Shown: positions 49,294-58,185 of the stretch, in pieces | Position numbering within the stretch: the first letter of the stretch is position 1 | How the letters are laid out: each line of letters begins with the position of its first letter | DNA from: Streptomyces sp. ADI95-17 | GTDB lineage: Bacteria > Actinomycetota > Actinomycetes > Streptomycetales > Streptomycetaceae | Assembly (NCBI RefSeq): GCF_003846175.1 | Contig: NZ_ML123044.1 | Coordinates: 56,997-115,777, forward strand | Reading direction: 5' to 3' | Length of the DNA stretch: 58,781 bases | The notes under the pieces: model-generated | Database searches by the model: none | What the model was told of the DNA's origin: nothing | What the model saw: only the letters and a program-made list of their open reading frames with translations | Position numbers and translations under genes: made by a program

Positions 49294-50211
49294 TCAGGCC
49301 TGCTCGGCGTCCGCGGCCGGGGCCTCGGCAGCGGGGGTCTCGACAGCGGCCTCGGCGGCGGGGGCCTCGGCGGCCTCGGCGTCCGCGACCTTCTCGGTCT
49401 CGGCGGAGGTCTGGACCTCGGCGTCGGCCTTCTTGTCGCCCTCGAGCAGGTCGCGCTCCCACTCGGCGAGCGGCTCGCCGGCGGCCTTCTCGCCCGGCTT
49501 CGAGTCACCGGTGGCGGCACCGGAACGGGCGATGAGGCCCTCGGCGACGGCGTCGGCGATCACACGGGTGAGCAGGGTGACGGAGCGGATCGCGTCGTCG
49601 TTGCCCGGAATCTTGTAGTCGACCTCGTCGGGGTCGCAGTTGGTGTCGAGGATCGCGACGACCGGGATGTGGAGCTTGCGCGCCTCACCGACGGCGATGT
49701 GCTCCTTCTTGGTGTCGACGATCCAGACGGCGCTCGGCACCTTCTGCATCTCGCGGATACCACCGAGGGTCTTCTCCAGCTTGGCCTTCTCGCGGGAGAG
49801 AACCAGGAGCTCCTTCTTGGTGAGGCCGGAGGCGGCCACGTCCTCGAAGTCGATGAGCTCAAGCTCCTTCAGACGCTGAAGGCGCTTGTAGACGGTGGAG
49901 AAGTTGGTGAGCATGCCACCGAGCCAACGCTGGTTGACGTACGGCATGCCGACGCGCGTCGCCTGCTCGGCGATGGCCTCCTGGGCCTGCTTCTTCGTAC
50001 CCACGAACATGATGGAGCCGCCGTGGGCGACGGTCTCCTTGACGAACTCGTAGGCACGGTCGATGTACGACAGCGACTGGAGCAGGTCGATGATGTAGAT
50101 GCCGTTGCGCTCGGTGAAGATGAAGCGCTTCATCTTCGGGTTCCAGCGACGGGTCTGGTGACCGAAGTGGACGCCGCTTTCCAGCAGCTCCCGCATCGTG
50201 ACGACGGCCAT
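49294..50211 (-). CDS. rpsB: 30S ribosomal protein S2
   Basis: A 305-aa S2. It begins [26 protein letters not shown] and contains the conserved [16 protein letters not shown]. The C-terminal ~55 residues are an acidic Ala/Glu-rich tail ([19 protein letters not shown]) beyond the core protein. The ATG at 50211 has AAGGAG upstream; the open frame further upstream is not coding. Confidence 0.98.
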   Translation of the reverse strand: MAVVTMRELLESGVHFGHQTRRWNPKMKRFIFTERNGIYIIDLLQSLSYIDRAYEFVKETVAHGGSIMFVGTKKQAQEAIAEQATRVGMPYVNQRWLGGMLTNFSTVYKRLQRLKELELIDFEDVAASGLTKKELLVLSREKAKLEKTLGGIREMQKVPSAVWIVDTKKEHIAVGEARKLHIPVVAILDTNCDPDEVDYKIPGNDDAIRSVTLLTRVIADAVAEGLIARSGAATGDSKPGEKAAGEPLAEWERDLLEGDKKADAEVQTSAETEKVADAEAAEAPAAEAAVETPAAEAPAADAEQA

Positions 50212-50488
50212 GGCCGTACTCCTTGAGGTGCTCGGTTGTCGCGACCGCAGGATTGCTGTCGCGCCTGACGCCCCGACGCGCCGTGCCACGAGGGACCGAG
50301 GAGCGCGGCCACCGTCCGCGAAGAGGGAGGTGGCGGGGCGTGCGAAGTCGACCCGGTGACCCGGATCGCCATAGGAAGTGTACGGGACGGCCCGGGTGCC
50401 GGGTGACGGCGCTGTCCACAACCGGCTGGTTGTCCACAGATCCGGTTCATGATCCCCGCGGATCGGGACGCTGCGGGACGGTTCTGCC
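50212..50488. promoter_or_regulatory. divergent leader region of rpsB and the LytM-like gene
   Basis: A 277-nt gap between the rpsB start and the plus-strand LytM-like gene. On the minus strand TACACT (50377-50382) is a possible rpsB -10 with a leader of about 160 nt, long enough for S2 autoregulation. I could not find a matching -35 or fold a known S2-binding structure by eye. Confidence 0.3.
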
Positions 50489-51589
50489 ATGCGATGCACA
50501 CCTGATCAGAACGGCCCGACCGACCCGACCGACCTGGTGGTTCCGGGCGCGGAAGCCCGTTGCGGCAGGCCTGCTCTCCGGGTGCGGGAGGTGCTTGTCG
50601 TGGCGGTGGCGGCCCTGCTGGCGGTGGTGATGTGCGGTTTGCCGGCCGGCGCGGCCGGCAAACCGACGCCGACACCCGCCCCTGCACCGGAGCCCGGGCC
50701 GGAGCCGGAGCCAGGGAGGGGGACAGGGGCGGTGCCGGGGCCAGGACCGGACGGCGACCGGAGCTGGCCGCTTGCCGGGCGGCCCGCGGTCCTGCGGAGC
50801 TGGGAGCCCCCGGCCGGCCCCTACGCGCGGGGTCACCGCGGGGTCGACCTGGCCACTGAGCCGGGTGCGGCGGTGCTCGCCGCCGCCTCGGGCCAGGTGT
50901 CGTTCGCGGGGCGGGTGGCGGGACGCGGGGTGCTGGCGATCGAGGTGGCCGGCAGCGGTGATCCGCCGCTGCGGACCACGTACGAACCGGTGCGCGCGCT
51001 CGTCGCGAAGGGGGAGAAGGTGACGGCGGGGCAGGTGGTGGCGGTCGTGGAGGCGGGGCCCTTCCACTGCGCGGCGGGCTGTCTGCACTGGGGCCTGCGG
51101 CGCGGTGACACGTATCTGGATCCGTTGTCGCTGCTGCCGCCGTCGCTGCTGCGGCGGGGTCCGTCCCGGCTGCTCCCGGTGTTCGGCGTACCCGAGCCCG
51201 GACCCGCGCACTCCGCCGGAGGGACCGGGGACGGGCTCGCCGCCCCCGGCGTTCTGCTCGCCGCCGCGATGCGGCGGCGTCAGCCCCGTGCGCCCTGGAC
51301 GCCTCGGAGGATCATGGCGACGGCGGTGTCCGCGATCACGGCCGGCTCCTCGGCGACGGCCAGTTCGATACGTCGCACCGCGGCGTCCACCGAACCCTGG
51401 AGCAACATCGCCGCCAGCCTCGGCTGCGCGTGGCCGAGGTCGCCGAGCGCCTCGACGATCATGGCGATCAGCCCGCCGTGGGCGGCCCTGATCTTCTCGC
51501 GCGCGCCGGCGTCCAGCTCGCTCGCCGAAATGGCGACGACCGCGCGGTGGCGGCGGTCCCCGACGAGGTCGAGCTGCCGGCGCACATAG
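50489..51589 (+). CDS. exported LytM/M23-like protein with altered active site
   Basis: An exported protein with a hydrophobic signal/anchor at about 34-56 and a Pro/Glu/Gly-rich linker (57-90). A LytM domain at about 100-215 follows. The Zn ligands H116 and D120 (RGHRGVD) and H200 are present, but the HxH motif reads C198-L-H200, so the usual catalytic His is Cys. It may be non-catalytic, like regulatory LytM factors. The frame has no stop until 51589 and so runs antisense through about half of the TetR gene; the last ~100 residues lack domain character and a 3' end near 51280 would look more natural. Check for an indel. Confidence 0.7.
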   Translation: MRCTPDQNGPTDPTDLVVPGAEARCGRPALRVREVLVVAVAALLAVVMCGLPAGAAGKPTPTPAPAPEPGPEPEPGRGTGAVPGPGPDGDRSWPLAGRPAVLRSWEPPAGPYARGHRGVDLATEPGAAVLAAASGQVSFAGRVAGRGVLAIEVAGSGDPPLRTTYEPVRALVAKGEKVTAGQVVAVVEAGPFHCAAGCLHWGLRRGDTYLDPLSLLPPSLLRRGPSRLLPVFGVPEPGPAHSAGGTGDGLAAPGVLLAAAMRRRQPRAPWTPRRIMATAVSAITAGSSATASSIRRTAASTEPWSNIAASLGCAWPRSPSASTIMAISPPWAALIFSRAPASSSLAEMATTARWRRSPTRSSCRRT

Positions 51590-51870
51590 GCCTCGATCTT
51601 GCCCTCGGGCGTACTGGCCTGCTCCATCGCGTTCTCGACCTCGGCCGCCCAGACGGGGAAGTCGACGGCGCAGAGCTCTTCGACGACGGCCGCACGGGAG
51701 CGGAAGTATTCATACACGGACGACCTGGCGAGGCCCGTGCGCTCGGCGAGGGCGGGGAAGGTCAGCGCTTCCGTACCTCCCTCGGACAGCAGGGAGCGTG
51801 CGGCGTCCAGGAGGGCGCCGCGCTGCATGGTCCGGTGCTCGGCCACCGAGGCCGCTCGAATCCTGGGCAC
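51280..51870 (-). CDS. TetR-family transcriptional regulator
   Basis: A 196-aa repressor-type regulator. The helix-turn-helix is near the N-terminus (AARSLLSEGGTEALTF, then LAERTGLARSSVYEYFRSRAAVVEE) and a helical ligand domain follows. The GTG at 51870 (VPRIRAASVAEHRTM) gives a normal length but has only a weak ribosome site. It lies between whiG and the convergent LytM-like gene. The ligand and targets are unknown. Confidence 0.87.
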   Translation of the reverse strand: MPRIRAASVAEHRTMQRGALLDAARSLLSEGGTEALTFPALAERTGLARSSVYEYFRSRAAVVEELCAVDFPVWAAEVENAMEQASTPEGKIEAYVRRQLDLVGDRRHRAVVAISASELDAGAREKIRAAHGGLIAMIVEALGDLGHAQPRLAAMLLQGSVDAAVRRIELAVAEEPAVIADTAVAMILRGVQGARG

Positions 51871-51964
51871 GCGTCCACTGTACGGCGACCGGTGTTCGAG
51901 AGGGCGGGTGCGGCCCGGATCAATGACCGAAGCAGCCATGGCCGGCGCCGGCCGCGAGCGGGGC

Positions 51965-52801
51965 TCAGCGTCCGGCGTCGGCCAGCTTGGCGCGCAGTTG
52001 CAGCACCGATTTGGTGTGGATCTGGCTGACCCGGCTCTCGGTGACTCCGAGGACATTGCCGATCTCGGCGAGGGTGAGGCCCTCGTAGTAGTAGAGCGTG
52101 ACGACCGTCTTCTCACGCTCCGGAAGCGTGTTGATGGCCCCGGCCAGCAACCGTCTGAGCTCGCGGTCCTCGGCGACCTCCACCGGATTGTCGGCGGCGG
52201 TGTCCTCAAGAGTGTCCATCAGGCTGAGCCGGTCGCCGCCCTCACCGCCGACATGCAGCAGCTCCTCCAGCGCGACCACGTTCGCCAGCGACAACTGGCT
52301 GAAAACCGCGTGGAGTTCCTCCAGCGCGATGCCCATCTCCGCGGCGACCTCCGCCTCGGACGGAGTACGCCGCAACTGCGCCTCCAGCGTGGCGTAGGCG
52401 CGTTCCACCGCCCGCGCCTTCTGGCGCACCGAGCGCGGGATCCAGTCCAGTGCCCGGAGTTCGTCGATCATCGCGCCCCGGATGCGGGTGATCGCGTAGG
52501 TCTCGAACTTGATCGCGCGCTCGATGTCGAACTTCTCGATCGCGTCGATCAGTCCGAAGACCCCGGAGGAGACGAAGTCCGCCTGCTCGACATTGGAAGG
52601 CAGGCCCACGCTCACCCGGCCCGCAACGTACTTCACCAGCGGCGAGTAGTGCAGGATCAGCTGCTCCCGCAGCCGCTCGTCGCCCGTGGACTTGTACGAA
52701 CGCCACAACTCGTCGAGCGAGGAAGGGGCGGGGGGACGCACAGTGCCACGCGCAGCCGGTGGTGCTGCCGCGCGGTCAGACCCGGAGGTGTGCTGGGGCA
52801 T
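51965..52801 (-). CDS. whiG: RNA polymerase sigma factor WhiG (FliA-type)
   Basis: A 278-aa sigma factor that commits aerial hyphae to sporulation in Streptomyces. Region 2 ([30 protein letters not shown] in part; [26 protein letters not shown]) and region 4 ([40 protein letters not shown] in part) are complete. Region 3 ([14 protein letters not shown]) is also present. It is not beside motility genes, consistent with a developmental role. In known species an anti-sigma factor (RsiG with c-di-GMP) controls it; that gene is not here. Confidence 0.96.
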   Translation of the reverse strand: MPQHTSGSDRAAAPPAARGTVRPPAPSSLDELWRSYKSTGDERLREQLILHYSPLVKYVAGRVSVGLPSNVEQADFVSSGVFGLIDAIEKFDIERAIKFETYAITRIRGAMIDELRALDWIPRSVRQKARAVERAYATLEAQLRRTPSEAEVAAEMGIALEELHAVFSQLSLANVVALEELLHVGGEGGDRLSLMDTLEDTAADNPVEVAEDRELRRLLAGAINTLPEREKTVVTLYYYEGLTLAEIGNVLGVTESRVSQIHTKSVLQLRAKLADAGR

Positions 52802-52948
52802 GTGGTGCCTTGAGCCGTTCTGCTGTGAAGTGCTGGGACGTATGTCTGAGTCGGAACCCTTGTGAGCGTAGCGTGACCACGATGTCGCGGTCCGCGCAGG
52901 ATAGAGGATCGGCGCTGTGCGAATCCGGCCGGTCCGACATGGCTGAGG

Positions 52949-52981
52949 TCCGGGGCCGTCGCTGTGCGCGTCGGCCCCGGA
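52949..52981 (-). terminator. terminator after dprA
   Basis: A 10-bp stem (52949-52958 with 52972-52981) with a 13-nt loop lies about 60 nt past the dprA stop, ahead of whiG. The rest of the 240-nt gap (52802-53041) holds the presumed whiG promoter, which I could not place. Confidence 0.6.
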
Positions 52982-53041
52982 GGCGTCACCGAAGGATCCG
53001 CCGAGGTCATCGGCATCACCTTTTCACCCGAATGCCCCAGG

Positions 53042-54325
53042 TCAAGTACCGCCTCGCCGCGCGTCGCCATTGCAAGTCGGCCGCGGCGTCAACTGCCATC
53101 CATCGCCATCCCGTTCGACGAACCCCAGTGAGTGCAGTTCGTACAGCCTGCCGAGCGCTTCGTCGGTGCTGGTTCCGGCGGTGCGGGCCACGTCCCGCCC
53201 GCTGAGGGCACCCCGGTACGGCAGGGCGTCGAGGACTCTGGCGGAGACCGCGTCGAGCAGGTCCCTGGGGTGCACGGGGCCGCGTCTGACCGGGGCCAGT
53301 TCGCCGATGTTCCCCACCAGTTCGGCCACTTCGGCGGCATCGGTCACCAGGACGCCCTCCCCGCGCAGGAGTTCATGGACCCCTGCCGACAGCCCGCTGG
53401 TGGCGGGCCCTGGCACGCCCATGGTGAAGCGGCCGAGCCGCTCTGCGCAGCGCGCGGTGACGAGCGAACCACTGCGGTATTCGGCCTCCACCACGACCGT
53501 CCCGCGCGTCAACGCGGCGATGACCCGGTTCCGGAGGATGAATCTGCTGCGGGTGGGATGATCGGACGGTGGTAATTCGCCGATGACGAGCCCCTGTTGC
53601 GCGATCCGTCCGATCAGCTCGGCGTGTCCCCGGGGGTAGGGGACGTCCACCCCGCAGGCCAGGACCGCCATCGTCGCCCCGCCGACGGCGAGCGCGCCGC
53701 GGTGCGCCGCCCCGTCGACCCCGAACGCGGCTCCGGACACGACCACCCACCCCAGCTCCGCGAGTCCCGAGCCGAGGCCGGCCGCCATGTGCGATCCGTA
53801 GGGAGTGCAGGCGCGTGCGCCGACCACGGCGACCGAGCGCAGTGCCCAGAGCCGCAGATCGCGGGGGCCCCGCACCCACAGGCCGGTCGGTCTGGCGTCC
53901 CCGAGGTCGTCGAGCTGGCTTGGCCACTCCCGGTCCCCTGGGCAGACGAACCGCCCGCCGAGCGCGGCGACCGCCGAGAGGTCCCGGCCGGGATCGACGC
54001 TCTCGGCGCGCAACCGGTACCCGGCGAGCCGCTTCGGGGTCATTCCGCTCAGCTGCTCCGCGGTGCCGTCCCCGGTGGTGATCCGCCGTATCAGCTCGAC
54101 GGCGCCGCACTCGCGCAGCCAGCGGCCGCCGCGCTCGTCCCCCGGCTCGATGACGCGGGTCAGCGCGGCCCGCGCCAGCCGCTCCTGACCGCTCACCACC
54201 ACCCCGGACCCTGTTCCGGTCCCCTGCCCCAGGCCGTGTTCCGGGCCCTGTTCCGGGCTCTGCCCCCGCACGTCCCTCACCTGGTCCGGCCCCCTCCCCG
54301 GCCCGCCGTCCGCCCGCAGCTTCAT
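53042..54325 (-). CDS. dprA: DNA-processing protein DprA
   Basis: A 427-aa DprA/Smf protein that loads RecA on incoming single-stranded DNA. The Rossmann core is AVVGARACTPYGSHMAAGL and VVVSGAAFGVDGAAHRGAL, followed by FILRNRVIAALTRGTVVVEA. The C-terminal winged-helix-like domain is RDVARTAGTSTDEALGRLYELHSLGFVER in part. The N-terminus carries a ~45-residue Gly/Gln-rich extension before the SAM-like domain. The ATG at 54325 overlaps the comM stop by 4 nt. Confidence 0.94.
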   Translation of the reverse strand: MKLRADGGPGRGPDQVRDVRGQSPEQGPEHGLGQGTGTGSGVVVSGQERLARAALTRVIEPGDERGGRWLRECGAVELIRRITTGDGTAEQLSGMTPKRLAGYRLRAESVDPGRDLSAVAALGGRFVCPGDREWPSQLDDLGDARPTGLWVRGPRDLRLWALRSVAVVGARACTPYGSHMAAGLGSGLAELGWVVVSGAAFGVDGAAHRGALAVGGATMAVLACGVDVPYPRGHAELIGRIAQQGLVIGELPPSDHPTRSRFILRNRVIAALTRGTVVVEAEYRSGSLVTARCAERLGRFTMGVPGPATSGLSAGVHELLRGEGVLVTDAAEVAELVGNIGELAPVRRGPVHPRDLLDAVSARVLDALPYRGALSGRDVARTAGTSTDEALGRLYELHSLGFVERDGDGWQLTPRPTCNGDARRGGT

Positions 54326-55950
54326 GTCTGCGTCCCGGCGTTCATCAGGGCACCCCGCGGAATCCCGGTGCGCAGTTCCAGCGCCACCGCGACGTCGGAG
54401 GCATCCGGGCGGTCGGCGCCGCGCAGATCGGCGACCGTCCACGCCACTCTGAGCACCCGGTCCAGGCCCCGCGCGGTGAGCAGGCCGCGTTCCATGTCCC
54501 GCTCGGCCTCCATGAGCGCGCCCGGGGCCGCGACCAGCCTGGTCCGCAACTCATGGCCGGGCACCTCGCTGTTGGTGGACCACGCGGTGCCCGCGAGCCG
54601 CGCCGCGGCCCGCGCCCTGGCCTGCCGGACCCGGGCCGCCACCGCGGCCGTCGACTCGCCCCGGCCGCCCTGCCCCATCAGGTCCTCACGCCTGACCGGG
54701 TCGACGAGCACCCGCAGATCCACCCGGTCGAGCAGCGGCCCGGAGAGTCTCGCCTGGTAGCGCCTGACCGCGGACGGCGGGCATTCGCAGCCGGCGCCGC
54801 TGAGGCTGTGCCGGCCGCACGGGCACGGGTTGGCCGCCAGCGCCATCAGAAATCTGGCGGGCAGCCGCACCACTCCGGCGCTCCGTGCCACCACCACATG
54901 CCCCGATTCCAGCGGCTGGCGCAGCGCGTCCAGCGCCCGCACGGAGAATTCGGGCGCCTCGTCCAGAAAAAGAATTCCCCGATGAGCCAGCGAGACCGCA
55001 CCGGGCCTCGGCAGTCCGTTGCCCCCGCCGATCAGCGACTGCATCGTCGCCGAGTGGTGGGGTGCGCAGTAGGGCGGCCGGCTGACCAGGGGCTCCCCCG
55101 GCGGCAGGATGCCCGCCACCGAGTGGACCGCGGTCACCTCCAGGGATTCCTTCCTGGTCAGCTCCGGCAGGATGGCCGGCAGCCGCTCGGCCAGCATGGT
55201 CTTGCCTGCTCCCGGCGGCCCCGAGAGCAGGAGGTGGTGACCGCCCGCGGCGGCGACCTCAAGAGCCATGCGGGGCCGCTCCTGCCCCGCCACGTCCGCC
55301 AGATCCGGCAGATGTCCGTCGCCCTGCCCGGCGCCGCGGGCGAGGCCGGTGCCGATGCCCGCGCCGGGCACCATCAGCCCGGCCAGCATGGTGTCGGGGC
55401 GCCCCTCGTCGTGTGCCTGCCGCTCGTCGGGCACCGGCTCGTCGCAGAGCACCGCGATCAGCTGCCGCAGGCTCCGTACCCCGAGGACGGAGACTCCGGG
55501 GACCAGCGCCGCCTCGCCCGCGGTCTGTTCCGGCACGACGACCTGCCGGTATCCGGCCTCGGCCGCGGCGAGCACGGCGGGCAGCACCCCGCGCACCGGC
55601 CGCACCCGGCCGTCGAGCCCCAGCTCACCGATCATCACCACATCGGCGATGGAAGCCGGATCGATCCGCTCGGCCGCCCCCAGCACCGCACAGGCGACGG
55701 CGAGATCGAACCCGGATCCGCCCTTCGGCACCGAGGCCGGCGACAGGCCCACCGTGAGCTTCTTCTGCGGCCACTCGGCCCCCGAGTTCGCCACCGCGGC
55801 CCTGACCCGGTCGCGGCTCTCCACCAGGCTCTTGTCCGGCAGCCCCACCAGGGTGAACGCGGCCACCCCCGCCTCCAGGTCCGCCTGGACCTCCACCACC
55901 ACACCCTCGACGCCGACCAGCGCCACCGAGCACGCCCGCGCGAACCCCAT
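54322..55950 (-). CDS. YifB/ComM-type Mg-chelatase-like AAA+ ATPase
   Basis: A 542-aa AAA+ helicase-like protein; ComM in other bacteria promotes branch migration during natural transformation. The N-terminal Lon-like fold (VGLSPASVPKGGSGFDLAVA) is followed by Walker A SGPPGAGKT, the GILFLDEAPEF Walker B and the Cys-rich NPCPCGRHSLSGAGCECPPS segment. It is coupled to yraN upstream (1-nt overlap) and dprA downstream (4 nt), the standard yraN-comM-dprA run. Confidence 0.95.
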   Translation of the reverse strand: MGFARACSVALVGVEGVVVEVQADLEAGVAAFTLVGLPDKSLVESRDRVRAAVANSGAEWPQKKLTVGLSPASVPKGGSGFDLAVACAVLGAAERIDPASIADVVMIGELGLDGRVRPVRGVLPAVLAAAEAGYRQVVVPEQTAGEAALVPGVSVLGVRSLRQLIAVLCDEPVPDERQAHDEGRPDTMLAGLMVPGAGIGTGLARGAGQGDGHLPDLADVAGQERPRMALEVAAAGGHHLLLSGPPGAGKTMLAERLPAILPELTRKESLEVTAVHSVAGILPPGEPLVSRPPYCAPHHSATMQSLIGGGNGLPRPGAVSLAHRGILFLDEAPEFSVRALDALRQPLESGHVVVARSAGVVRLPARFLMALAANPCPCGRHSLSGAGCECPPSAVRRYQARLSGPLLDRVDLRVLVDPVRREDLMGQGGRGESTAAVAARVRQARARAAARLAGTAWSTNSEVPGHELRTRLVAAPGALMEAERDMERGLLTARGLDRVLRVAWTVADLRGADRPDASDVAVALELRTGIPRGALMNAGTQT

Positions 55951-56309
55951 CAGGCCACCCCCCGCGCATGCTCGGCGACCGGTGCTCCGCGCCTGGGCAG
56001 CACCACGCCGACCAGATCGATCCGGACGCCGCCGGACGGCGGGCCGCCGTGCCGGTCGACCCAGATACCGGCCAGCCGCCGCAGCCGCTCCGCCTTGACC
56101 GGCGTGACGGCCGCCATCGGATGCTCGAACGCGCCCGCCCTGCGGGTCTTCACCTCGCAGACCACGAGCGCGTCGCCGTCCATCGCGACGATGTCGATCT
56201 CACCGGCGCGACACCGCCAGTTCCGTTCCAGTACGGACATGCCTGACTCGGCCAGCAGCCGCACCGCCAGATCCTCGCCGTACCGCCCGAGTGCCCCCCG
56301 TGCGTTCAT
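55950..56309 (-). CDS. YraN family protein (nuclease-fold)
   Basis: A 119-aa UPF0102 protein with the restriction-endonuclease-like core: [44 protein letters not shown] (read in part), where the E-x-D...E-x-K pattern is complete. Function is unproven; its constant partnership with comM and dprA suggests DNA processing. It starts with ATG at 56309. Confidence 0.92.
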   Translation of the reverse strand: MNARGALGRYGEDLAVRLLAESGMSVLERNWRCRAGEIDIVAMDGDALVVCEVKTRRAGAFEHPMAAVTPVKAERLRRLAGIWVDRHGGPPSGGVRIDLVGVVLPRRGAPVAEHARGVA

Positions 56310-56440
56310 TTCGGCACCACCTCCGGGACCGACTCTGACGCGTCCGGTCCCGATCGGTGGATCTTGGTGGAAAACCCCTGGATTGTGGATATCCCGGCCA
56401 CCCGGAAGTGCGAATCAAGGGGCAGCCCAAGGTCGGGCCA

Positions 56441-56520
56441 AGGCCGAACCGGATCGACCCAGGGCCGAACCGAATCGAACCCAGGGCGGACCGAATCGGA
56501 TCAGGGGCGAATCGACGCCC
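56441..56520. repeat. four imperfect ~20-bp tandem repeats ahead of yraN
   Basis: Units at 56441-56460, 56461-56482, 56483-56502 and 56503-56520 share AGGGCCGAACCGRATCGA. They fill the gap between the DUF2469 gene and yraN and are purine-rich on the plus strand. A role in the yraN promoter or plain slippage are both possible. Confidence 0.7.
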
Positions 56521-56532
56521 CCGGGAGTGGGC

Positions 56533-56841
56533 TCAGCCGCCCGGGAGTTCGAGATCGCTCTTGTTGAGCTCCTCGATGTTGACGTCCTTGAACGTCAGCA
56601 CCCGGACCTGCTTGACGAACCGCGCAGGCCGGTACATGTCCCAGACCCAGGCATCCGCCATCGATACTTCGAAAAACACCTCGCCCTGGACCGAGTGCAC
56701 CTGCATCTCGTAGTCGTTGGTGAGGTAGAAGCGCCGTTCGGTCTCGATCACATATTTGAACAGACCGACGACATCTCGGTACTCCCGGTAGAGCTTCAGC
56801 TCCATCTCGGTCTCGTACTTTTCGAGGTCCTCGGCGCTCAT
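56533..56841 (-). CDS. DUF2469 domain protein
   Basis: A 102-aa highly conserved actinobacterial protein of unknown function. It begins MSAEDLEKYETEMELKLYR and contains LFKYVIETERRFYLTNDYE and FFEVSMADAWVWDMYRPAR. It is acidic, aromatic-rich, and without membrane segments. An ATG two codons upstream (56847) is closer to the AAGGGG site and is possible. It lies between the NUDIX gene and yraN. Confidence 0.94.
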   Translation of the reverse strand: MSAEDLEKYETEMELKLYREYRDVVGLFKYVIETERRFYLTNDYEMQVHSVQGEVFFEVSMADAWVWDMYRPARFVKQVRVLTFKDVNIEELNKSDLELPGG

Positions 56842-56905
56842 TGGCATGTTCCCCTTCAGCCGTGCGTCCCCCCATTGTGCGCCAGGCCCCCGGCCCCCCG
56901 GGCCC

Positions 56906-57394
56906 TTAGGCGATTTCGGGGTCGAGAACCAGCGGCGTACGCGGAGGACCCTCGTCGAGCAGCGTGCGCAGCAACTCGGCGAGCCTGGTCGGGTACACCG
57001 TCTCACGCGCCGCCGACAGTTCGGCGGAGGTCCACCACCTCAGACCCGCGACACTGCGTTGCTCCAGCCCGGTCTGCCCACTGGTATCGGTGTCGGTCTG
57101 CCTCGTACGGGCCAGGAAATACCACTCGTCCTGATCCCAGCGGCGTCCGTCGAACGGGAACGAGCACATCCGCTGCCAGAGCAGCGGACCCAGCTCGACG
57201 TCGGTGATCCCGGTCTCCTCCGTCAGCTCACGCAACGCGGCCTCCTCCCGGGTCTCGTCGCCCTCCACGCCGCCGCCGGGGGTGAACCACCAGGTGCTCG
57301 CCGGATCCGCCGGTTCGAAGCCGTGCAACAGCAGGATCCGGTCGTCGGGGTCCAGGAGGATCACGCGGGCGACCTTCCGCTGCTCAGTGCGCAC
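56906..57394 (-). CDS. NUDIX hydrolase
   Basis: A 162-aa NUDIX pyrophosphohydrolase with an intact box, GGGVEGDETREEAALRELTEETG (read in part; residues about 40-62). Substrate unknown. The GTG at 57394 overlaps the signal peptidase stop by 11 nt and suits the fold's start (RKVARVILLDPDDRILLLHG). It has a moderate ribosome site GGAAGGG. Confidence 0.92.
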   Translation of the reverse strand: MRTEQRKVARVILLDPDDRILLLHGFEPADPASTWWFTPGGGVEGDETREEAALRELTEETGITDVELGPLLWQRMCSFPFDGRRWDQDEWYFLARTRQTDTDTSGQTGLEQRSVAGLRWWTSAELSAARETVYPTRLAELLRTLLDEGPPRTPLVLDPEIA

Positions 57395-58133
57395 CGGCGG
57401 GCACCCTTCCGCCCTTGTTCCCTGACGCCCGCGAGGCCCGTGCCGCGATCGGGCCGTACGCCGCACCGCCCAGGATGAGCACCACGCCCACGAGCACCGC
57501 CGCGAGCTGCAGCCGCAGCGGTCCGGGCGTCGACACGCCGCCGGGGAGGGAGGCGAAGGCCGCCGGGCGCTCGACCATGCCGTTCATCGGCCAGGCGATG
57601 GCGTCCACCCGGGCCTGTACCGCGTCGCGGGGGACGGAGCCCTGGCCGGCGTCGTCCAGGTGTACCCGGGAGTCCAGCGACGCGGCGCGCTCGTCGCCCA
57701 GCAGGAAGAGCTGCCCCTTGGGCACCTCCGCCGTGAAGTTCTCCGCCGAGGCGAGGCCCTTGGTGTGCAGATACGGTTCGTCAATGGGCTTGCCGTTGAC
57801 CGTGAGCCGGCCGCCCTTCCCGCAGCAGGCGATCCTGTCGCCGCCGATCCCGACGACCCGCTTCACCATCGGCATGTCGCCCCACACCGGATCGGTGAAG
57901 ACCACCACGTCGCCGCGGCGCACCTCGCTGCCGTCGATCCGCTGCGCGAGCACCCGGTCGCCGGCGTTCACCGTCGGTGTCATCGACCCGGTCGGCACCG
58001 TGTACGGCTTGTACACCACCGCCCCCCAGGCGAACCCGCCGAGGAAGAGCACACAGCCGACGGCCACGGCCAGTCCCGACAGCATGCTGCCGAGACGGCC
58101 GCGGCCGTCACCCGTACGTCCTTGTCCGCTCAT
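57384..58133 (-). CDS. type I signal peptidase (second of the cluster)
   Basis: A 249-aa membrane-bound leader peptidase. An N-terminal helix (LAVAVGCVLFLGGFAWGAVV) is followed by the catalytic Ser50 in TVPTGSMTPTV and Lys91 in PMVKRVVGIGGD, then the GDERAASLDSRVHLDDAG box. A C-terminal helix (LAAVLVGVVLILGGAAYGPIA) gives it two membrane anchors, common for Streptomyces Sip proteins. The ATG at 58133 follows GGGGGGA. It lies 52 nt downstream of another signal peptidase gene. Confidence 0.95.
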   Translation of the reverse strand: MSGQGRTGDGRGRLGSMLSGLAVAVGCVLFLGGFAWGAVVYKPYTVPTGSMTPTVNAGDRVLAQRIDGSEVRRGDVVVFTDPVWGDMPMVKRVVGIGGDRIACCGKGGRLTVNGKPIDEPYLHTKGLASAENFTAEVPKGQLFLLGDERAASLDSRVHLDDAGQGSVPRDAVQARVDAIAWPMNGMVERPAAFASLPGGVSTPGPLRLQLAAVLVGVVLILGGAAYGPIAARASRASGNKGGRVPAGAH

Positions 58134-58185
58134 CCCAGCGTCCCCCCACTCCGGAGATCGACGATCGCTGATCCGAGTCGGCACC

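Noticed and set aside
52657..53070. A possible small gene between dprA and whiG
   Set aside because: The frame covers the N-terminal part of whiG out of frame, has no ribosome site and its peptide has no domain character. The gap contains a terminator and probably the whiG promoter.
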